DNA of 64,000 bases from Bacteroidota bacterium (GTDB lineage Bacteria; Bacteroidota; Bacteroidia; Cytophagales; Cyclobacteriaceae), in the NCBI GenBank assembly GCA_016191555.1, contig JACPVX010000044.1:113531-177530 (forward strand), in the 5' to 3' direction. The notes under the pieces were generated by a model. That model saw only the letters and a program-made list of their open reading frames with translations, was not told the origin of the DNA and ran no database searches. Numbering within the stretch: the first letter of the stretch is position 1; each line of letters starts with the position of its first letter. A program made the position numbers and the translations under genes. Shown here in pieces: positions 59,970 through 64,000 of this stretch.

Positions 59970-60009
59970 GTTGAGCAAACTATTACTCAGGCAAATTGGA
60001 TTTCGATAA

Positions 60010-60486
60010 ATGAGAATAAATCTGGATGACTTAACGGTAAAATTCAATGAGGTAGTGGCTGACAAATTAACTGTGAGCTGGACTTGGTTAATAGGCACAA
60101 ACAAAAAGCCAATATTGGTTTCTGCAATCGGAGACATGTTTTTACAAGCTAATAGTAAAGAGATTTACTGGTTGGACGTTGGTGGCGGTGAAATGAGACT
60201 AATTGCAAATGGTATTCAGGACTTTGAAGAGAAACTTAAAAACATTGAACAAGTGAACGAGTGGTTCATGATTGACTTAGCTATGAACCTTAGACTATCC
60301 GATAAAAAGTTAAAAGACGGTCAACTTTACTCTTACAAGAAATTGCCCATTATCGGTGGCGATTACACGGCAGACAATTTTGTACCGTTGGACATTGTCG
60401 AACATTTCTGCTGTACCGGGGACCTTCACAAGCAAATCAAAGACCTACCGGACGGCACGATGGTGGAAATTAAGATTGTAGAGTAG
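60010..60486 (+). CDS. Tdi1-type T6SS immunity domain protein (DUF1851)
   Basis: 158 residues. The pattern TWLIGTNKKPILVSAIGDMFLQ, IYWLDVGGGEMRLIANGIQDFEEKL, NEWFMIDL, YSYKKLPIIGGDYTADNFVPLDIVEHF and GDLHKQIKDLPDGTMVEIKI follows the DUF1851/Tdi1 family, whose Agrobacterium member neutralises a type VI DNase toxin. There is no toxin or secretion gene here, so it would be an orphan immunity gene or a relative with another role. It directly follows the promoter-like end of R3. Confidence 0.8.
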   Translation: MRINLDDLTVKFNEVVADKLTVSWTWLIGTNKKPILVSAIGDMFLQANSKEIYWLDVGGGEMRLIANGIQDFEEKLKNIEQVNEWFMIDLAMNLRLSDKKLKDGQLYSYKKLPIIGGDYTADNFVPLDIVEHFCCTGDLHKQIKDLPDGTMVEIKIVE

Positions 60487-60505
60487 ATTGCAGCTCCAAT
60501 TACTG

Positions 60506-60901
60506 ATGACGAAAATTGTTATAACCATTTTATGTTTACTGACTCCACGGGCGTTTTCACTGCCAGACTCTGTTCGCGGAAAGCAATATGAATTGGCGGG
60601 GAAAATAATTGGTTAGGTCCAGTTGACTCCTGACTGTGGGATGATAGCTTGGGGAACAGTTATTGAATTTGAAATAATTAAATTTTCTAATTCGGACTAT
60701 AAATCTACAAGCATAGGACTTATATTCACCTGTCCGGAGTTTTATAAAGATAATTTCTTTCAAGTTGGACAGACTTACAACGTTAAAATCGCGGATGAGA
60801 ATCAGGCAGATTTTGGGTGGACAATTCCTAATCAATCTTTATTAGACAAGTATAAATTGGACAAGAAACTTTGGGTTACTGAGGCAGAGCTGGTTAAATA
60901 A
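60506..60901 (+). pseudogene. exported-protein gene interrupted by an in-frame TAG
   Basis: From ATG at 60506 the frame reads a signal peptide (MTKIVITILCLLTPRAFS), LPDSVRGKQYELAGKIIG, then TAG at 60614-60616, then VQLTPDCGMIAWGTVIEFEI and on to the stop at 60899-60901. One in-frame stop splits an otherwise normal gene of about 131 codons. The beta-rich mature part (YDVKIADENQADFGW-like) is not in a family I can name. Like the gene at 58547, it seems to have decayed recently, or the stop is an error. Confidence 0.7.
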
Positions 60902-60931
60902 CAGCCGGCAGCAGTATAAACAAGAACAATC

Positions 60932-61519
60932 GTGAGAACACTCCTGAAATACCTGATACTTTTGACAGTCTTTGTTCTCTGTGCTTGTGCAAGGAAGAAT
61001 GAAAATACAGAGGAGCAACGACTGGCGCATGTGCGGGCTTTAATTAAGAGAGTCGGATTTCAACAATTACCCTACACCTACGACTTGGCAGAAAGTAATA
61101 TAGAAGCGAAATACACGGTGGACATGAATTCGATGGACACACTGTTTTTTGATTCCGGTAGCTTTGGCGGAGTATTGCCGGACACCACGAAATACTTTGC
61201 CTTTCTCTATTATCAGCCGGGCGACTCTCTTTACCCTTTTCTAACAACCATCGATAAGAAGGGAAATTTAATTGACACGAAGATTATTGGAATTGGAGCT
61301 TGTCGGGGTTTACTAATTGATATCGACAGTTGTGTAGACAAGGTATCGATCAATAACGATCTCGAGATTGAGTTACTATATAAAATGCGAGGCACCACTG
61401 AAACCAATGATAGCATACCCAAGATCATTGCTATTTGCAACCAGATTATGGGTACCGGAAAAATTACGATAGATGGAAGAATCGTAATTTACAAAAGTGA
61501 ACGAATGAATTGCGATTAG
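60932..61519 (+). CDS. lipoprotein of unknown function
   Basis: 195 residues from GTG at 60932. Lipoprotein signal (LLKYLILLTVFVLCAC). The mature part has a beta-rich stretch (FFDSGSFGGVLPDTTKYFAFLYYQPGDSLYPFLTTIDKKGNLIDTKIIGIGAC), several Asp-rich turns (SCVDKVSINNDLEIELLYKM) and a C-terminal strand. It resembles small Bacteroidota lipoproteins without a known role. Confidence 0.65.
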   Translation: MRTLLKYLILLTVFVLCACARKNENTEEQRLAHVRALIKRVGFQQLPYTYDLAESNIEAKYTVDMNSMDTLFFDSGSFGGVLPDTTKYFAFLYYQPGDSLYPFLTTIDKKGNLIDTKIIGIGACRGLLIDIDSCVDKVSINNDLEIELLYKMRGTTETNDSIPKIIAICNQIMGTGKITIDGRIVIYKSERMNCD

Positions 61520-61526
61520 TCATAAC

Positions 61527-61758
61527 TCGCCCTCATTGACGTTCTCCAACAACGAGTAACACCTCTGGTGCAAGTCTTCTAATCAGTAGAAGCATTGACT
61601 TGTTCCACTCATCCTGCCAATCCTAAAATCCTGATTCAGACATTGAGCAGTCTGCCCGCCTCGCAACACGCACCCCCGATTAACCATTAACGATTAACTC
61701 TCAACTGCCTCCGCGGCAACACTTTTTTTGGATGTCTGGCATGGAAGCGCGAAATTTG
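61527..61758. repeat. composite intergenic repeat, copy R4
   Basis: Begins with a weaker form of the hairpin (CTCATTGACG..CAACAACGAG), keeps AGTAACACCTCTGGTGC, AAGTCTTCTAATCAGTAGAA, an inserted segment shared with R5 (ATCCTGATTCAGACA, then GAGCAGTC), the C-tract, heptads TTAACCA, TTAACGA, TTAACTC and TCAACTG (61680-61707), and TTTG-N20-GAAATTTG (61727-61758). Confidence 0.88.
61727..61758 (+). promoter_or_regulatory. promoter-like end of repeat R4
   Basis: TTTG (61727-61730) and GAAATTTG (61751-61758) with exactly 20 bases between; the ATG of the next gene at 61764 is only 5 bases after it, predicting a leaderless message. Confidence 0.55.
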
Positions 61759-61763
61759 TTAAC

Positions 61764-62228
61764 ATGACAATTCTATTAGACATCGATGGAGTTTTAGTAA
61801 CAACACCAAGCTGGCAACCGACCGAACAATTGTCGGACGGCTTCATGAAATTCAATCAAGCTGCCGTTGAGAATCTAGCAATTGTATACAAGGAGACAAA
61901 CGCTTCTATAATTTTGACAACAACCCACAGAATAAATTTTGACGAAGCGAAGTGGAAAGACATCTTTAGAACACGTGGACTGAATTTTCAGACAATCACA
62001 AAATTGAATAACAAGACAAGAATTGATCAGTTGTCTGACAGATCAACTGAGATTAGAGAATGGGTTGAGCAAAATGGACAAAACGAAAACTATGTAATAA
62101 TTGACGATGACGCTTCGCTAAATGGTTTGACAAACGATATTAAAGAACGTTGGGTTTCGACTAAACCATTAATCGGTTTTGACAAAGATGCAAGAGTAAA
62201 AACATTGAATATCTTAACAAATAATTGA
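61764..62228 (+). CDS. HAD-domain protein (HAD_SAK-like)
   Basis: 154 residues from ATG at 61764, chosen over an upstream ATG (61728) because the latter lies within the repeat R4 promoter. The HAD nucleophile motif is LLDIDGVLV; ASIILTTTHR and YVIIDDDASLNG are the later HAD motifs II and IV. It matches the small HAD domains found in Swiss Army Knife RNA-repair proteins. Substrate unknown; a phosphatase activity is likely by family. Confidence 0.78.
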   Translation: MTILLDIDGVLVTTPSWQPTEQLSDGFMKFNQAAVENLAIVYKETNASIILTTTHRINFDEAKWKDIFRTRGLNFQTITKLNNKTRIDQLSDRSTEIREWVEQNGQNENYVIIDDDASLNGLTNDIKERWVSTKPLIGFDKDARVKTLNILTNN

Positions 62229-62275
62229 GCTGACGGAAAAATTAGTAACTAACGACACATTAAAACCCGGAGAAA

Positions 62276-62731
62276 ATGCCAGAGAATGTTGATACACAAA
62301 ATCAGGAAAGTAAACCAGTCAAAACAAACGCGTGGACAAAAAACATTGTTAACGACCTGGACGCACCTCTGTTTTATTCACCCAGAGCAATTTGGGGCTT
62401 CTCTGTATTCTTCACAGTTATATTTGGCGCAGTCCTTCTGGCATCGAACTTGACGGACAAAAAAGCAAAGTGGATGGTGATTGGATTTGGTATTCTCTAT
62501 TCAGCGTTCGCAATTGTTGTCATGGATTTACTTCGGCAGCCGAGCAGAGGACTAGCAATCGGTTTGAATGGCGGGGGAGCACTCATTTTGACAAATATAT
62601 TTTGGAGTAAGTATGTTGGTATGGAGACCAAGTTTAGAACGAAACCTATTTGGAAACCACTAATAATTTCTATGCTCATCGCGATTCCATATATTTTGGT
62701 ACTTATCTTAGCTGCGGGTAAACGAAATTGA
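62276..62731 (+). CDS. small integral membrane protein
   Basis: 151 residues; four hydrophobic helices (about residues 40-58, 67-85, 94-112 and 128-148) preceded by a 35-residue polar N-terminus. No family recognised. It lies 47 bases after the HAD gene, probably in the same transcript. Confidence 0.65.
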   Translation: MPENVDTQNQESKPVKTNAWTKNIVNDLDAPLFYSPRAIWGFSVFFTVIFGAVLLASNLTDKKAKWMVIGFGILYSAFAIVVMDLLRQPSRGLAIGLNGGGALILTNIFWSKYVGMETKFRTKPIWKPLIISMLIAIPYILVLILAAGKRN

Positions 62732-62766
62732 GAATAACTTCAATGCCGTTGATGGTAAAGCTCACT

Positions 62767-62795
62767 AAGAATGGTAGAAGAGCGAAATTGGATTT
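62767..62795. repeat. degenerate remnant of the repeat end
   Basis: GGTAGAAGAGCGAAATTGG resembles the GGCAGAGATAGGCGAAATTTG end of R3; the rest of the repeat is missing. Similarity is limited. Confidence 0.3.
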
Positions 62796-62847
62796 GCATT
62801 TGTGCAATAAGAGGATATAAACGAGACAGCAACTTTAGATACTACCC

Positions 62848-63606
62848 ATGGGTAGAATAGATATGACAGGGAACGAAGAATTCATTTATGAAGCCATTTT
62901 TACCCAAGTTCGAATGGGGTTTCTATCAATCCGAGATATTAAGGAAAATATTAATGAAGCCATTAAGGATAATGGATTTGATGAAGAGATTTCTGAAAAA
63001 TGGGCTGCCGAGAATATTGAAAGAGAATACAACAAATTGTTAATAGAAAGCGAAAAATGGAAAAGTCCAACAGACACAGAAAAGCTGATTGAAGCTTTTG
63101 ATGAATTATGTAAACAAAATATCATTGCTCTTCACAATGCGGGTTATACCACTAGTGACGGAGAATCCGAAGTAGTCGAAGTAGAAAAGGTATTGCGGGA
63201 AAATGGAGTAGTTTCAGACGGGTATTGTTTTTATCACGAGCAAGATCTTTCAAGGGCTATTAGCCCTGAGGACTCAAATCTTTACATGGCATACCAAAAA
63301 GTCGATAATTCAAATGATAGCGTAACATTGGAAGTGGGACGAAAGGTCGCAAAAGTTTTAACCGACAAGGGGTTCAAAGTAGAATGGAATGAAGATGTGA
63401 ATAGGAAAATTTTAATTCCCGATTTCAAATGGCAACATATCTATCGCGAACGAAAGCGAGATTTGCTGAATTATGATCAAGTTGTTGAAATGATGCTGCG
63501 ACACAAGCAGCCAACTATACATAACAGCAATGGCGAAGACAATTCGAAATCAACCAGCGAAGCGAATCATAAACCAAAGTTTTGGTGGAAAAAGTTGTGG
63601 GAGTAA
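62848..63606 (+). CDS. DUF6891-type protein
   Basis: 252 residues, no signal peptide. Residues about 65-200 fit DUF6891: KLIEAFDELCKQNIIALHNAGYTTSDGESE, GYCFYHEQDLSRAI, YMAYQKV, GRKVAKVLTDKGFKVEWNEDVNRKILI. The N-terminus is a helical extension and the C-terminus has a basic/aromatic end (KPKFWWKKLWE). Function unknown; proteins of this kind are common in accessory gene sets with immunity proteins. Confidence 0.72.
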   Translation: MGRIDMTGNEEFIYEAIFTQVRMGFLSIRDIKENINEAIKDNGFDEEISEKWAAENIEREYNKLLIESEKWKSPTDTEKLIEAFDELCKQNIIALHNAGYTTSDGESEVVEVEKVLRENGVVSDGYCFYHEQDLSRAISPEDSNLYMAYQKVDNSNDSVTLEVGRKVAKVLTDKGFKVEWNEDVNRKILIPDFKWQHIYRERKRDLLNYDQVVEMMLRHKQPTIHNSNGEDNSKSTSEANHKPKFWWKKLWE

Positions 63607-63643
63607 ATCCGCCACCCCGTATTCTATCTTCTGTCTACACCCA

Positions 63644-63785
63644 ACAATCCTGCCAATCCTGATTCAGACAGAGAGCAGTCCACTCGCCTTGCAATACGAA
63701 ATCCCCCAATGCCTAATGACCATTGACTGCGCACTGTTTCGCAACTCACTCCCCTAATGACCATTGACTAATGACCAACGAGGTA
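63644..63785. repeat. composite intergenic repeat, copy R5 (variant)
   Basis: Shares with R4 CAATCCTGATTCAGACA and GAGCAGTC; with R1 the GACTGCGCTCTGTTTCGCAA-like stretch and ACTCCCC; its heptads have changed to ATGACCA, TTGACTA and ATGACCA (63757-63777). The promoter-like end is missing. Confidence 0.75.
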
Positions 63786-63802
63786 AGTGTATGCTAGACC
63801 AT

Positions 63803-63838
63803 TTTTCGTTATATAAAACGAAAGTTTTCGTTGTATAT
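63803..63838. promoter_or_regulatory. repeated TTTTCGTT operator-like site
   Basis: Three half-sites: TTTTCGTTATATA (63803-63815), the reverse-complement form ATATAAAACGAAA (63811-63823), and a forward copy TTTCGTTGTATAT (63826-63838). The last two form an inverted repeat with 12 of 13 matches. It looks like the operator of a small regulator, about 110 bases before the next ATG. Confidence 0.45.
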
Positions 63839-63950
63839 CGTTAGTTGAGCTCCCTCTCTGCAGCGCAAACTGGCAAATCTCATTGGAAACAGCATAATTA
63901 AGTTTGGCACGAGATATGTAAGTGTCTTTTCAAAACTTAAATACAATTTT

Positions 63951-64000
63951 ATGAAAAAACAAAATGATTCCGGTTATCCTGTAAACGTACGCAACTTCAA
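63951..64000 (+). CDS. start of a gene cut by the window edge
   Basis: ATG at 63951 opens MKKQNDSGYPVNVRNF and continues past the window. No signal peptide in the part seen. Too short to name. The operator-like repeats at 63803-63838 lie upstream. Confidence 0.45.
   Translation, partial: MKKQNDSGYPVNVRNF

Noticed and set aside
58598..60616. Recoding of TGA or TAG as amino acids
   Set aside because: TGA and TAG end many normal genes here (for example hrpB with TGA), so the in-frame stops in two genes are better explained as mutations or errors.
57509..63800. Classical integron with attC sites
   Set aside because: The repeats are about 150-230 bases, lack clear RYYYAAC/GTTRRRY core pairs, and no integrase gene is seen. 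The small hairpins at 57817-57840 and 58503-58521 were checked and do not give the attC plan. 'Cassette-like' is used only as a description.
1..64000. tRNA or rRNA genes
   Set aside because: No cloverleaf-like sequence or rRNA stretch was seen on reading the intergenic regions; a tRNA search program was not available.

Overview
The window looks like a chromosomal segment of a Bacteroidota bacterium, most likely order Cytophagales. The evidence is the gene content: a carboxypeptidase-regulatory-domain/plug/barrel TonB-type receptor, two DUF5916 barrels, a GldM-like lipoprotein, an FtsX/MacB permease with HlyD and TolC partners, YceI, AlkB-type monooxygenase and a kdnA/kdnB pair. In addition, many genes are preceded by the Bacteroidota promoter form (-33 TTTG, -7 TAnnTTTG), and signal peptides often end in ..AQ or ..GQ. 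No rRNA, tRNA, CRISPR array, insertion sequence or prophage was seen. TGA, TAA and TAG all act as ordinary stops.

Layout. 1-14.3 kb (+): end of lon, an outer-membrane receptor, hslU, an Omp85-like barrel, a zinc-hydrolase/barrel fusion, an LpxL-type acyltransferase, and an HlyD-permease-TolC export operon without an ATPase gene; a small SixA-like phosphatase lies on the other strand. 14.3-25.4 kb, mostly (-): purB, YdeI-like protein, helicases (hrpB on +, a UPF1/IGHMBP2-like SF1 enzyme), a SMUG-type DNA glycosylase, a UPF0114 membrane protein, a DUF6265 protein and an AraC regulator. Between the two convergent helicase genes lies an array of 13 head-to-tail 41-bp repeats. 25.5-39 kb: two DUF5916 proteins, a ferredoxin reductase, a four-gene operon (SMP-30, small membrane protein, two serine hydrolases), pepF, and a marR/yceI pair with a 28-bp near-perfect palindrome at the yceI promoter. 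38.4-42.5 kb (-): trmN6, kdnB and kdnA, with an AbiEii-like toxin/antitoxin pair lodged between kdnB and kdnA. 42.7-51.9 kb: rhomboid protease, small enzymes (VOC, GNAT, esterase), a third serine hydrolase, AlkB, a sensor kinase and an SDR. 52-57.5 kb: small exported proteins, a REC-Hpt protein, a GldM-like lipoprotein, and a secreted VOC protein overlapping a Cdd1-AraC fusion.

57.5-64 kb is the most unusual part. Small accessory genes, all on +, are separated by diverged copies of one composite intergenic repeat. Full copies contain a hairpin, a C-rich tract, a run of seven-base TTAACNN units, and an end that reads as a Bacteroidota promoter (TTTG, exactly 20 bases, GAAATTTG) pointing into the next gene. 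Two of the cargo genes are broken by single in-frame stop codons. The cargo includes a Tdi1-type immunity domain, a HAD_SAK-like domain and a DUF6891 protein. The arrangement resembles a cassette array with built-in promoters, but no integrase or transposase is visible, so the mechanism is open.

Bacteroidota genes often lack a Shine-Dalgarno sequence, so starts were chosen from signal peptides, family length and -7 promoter positions.
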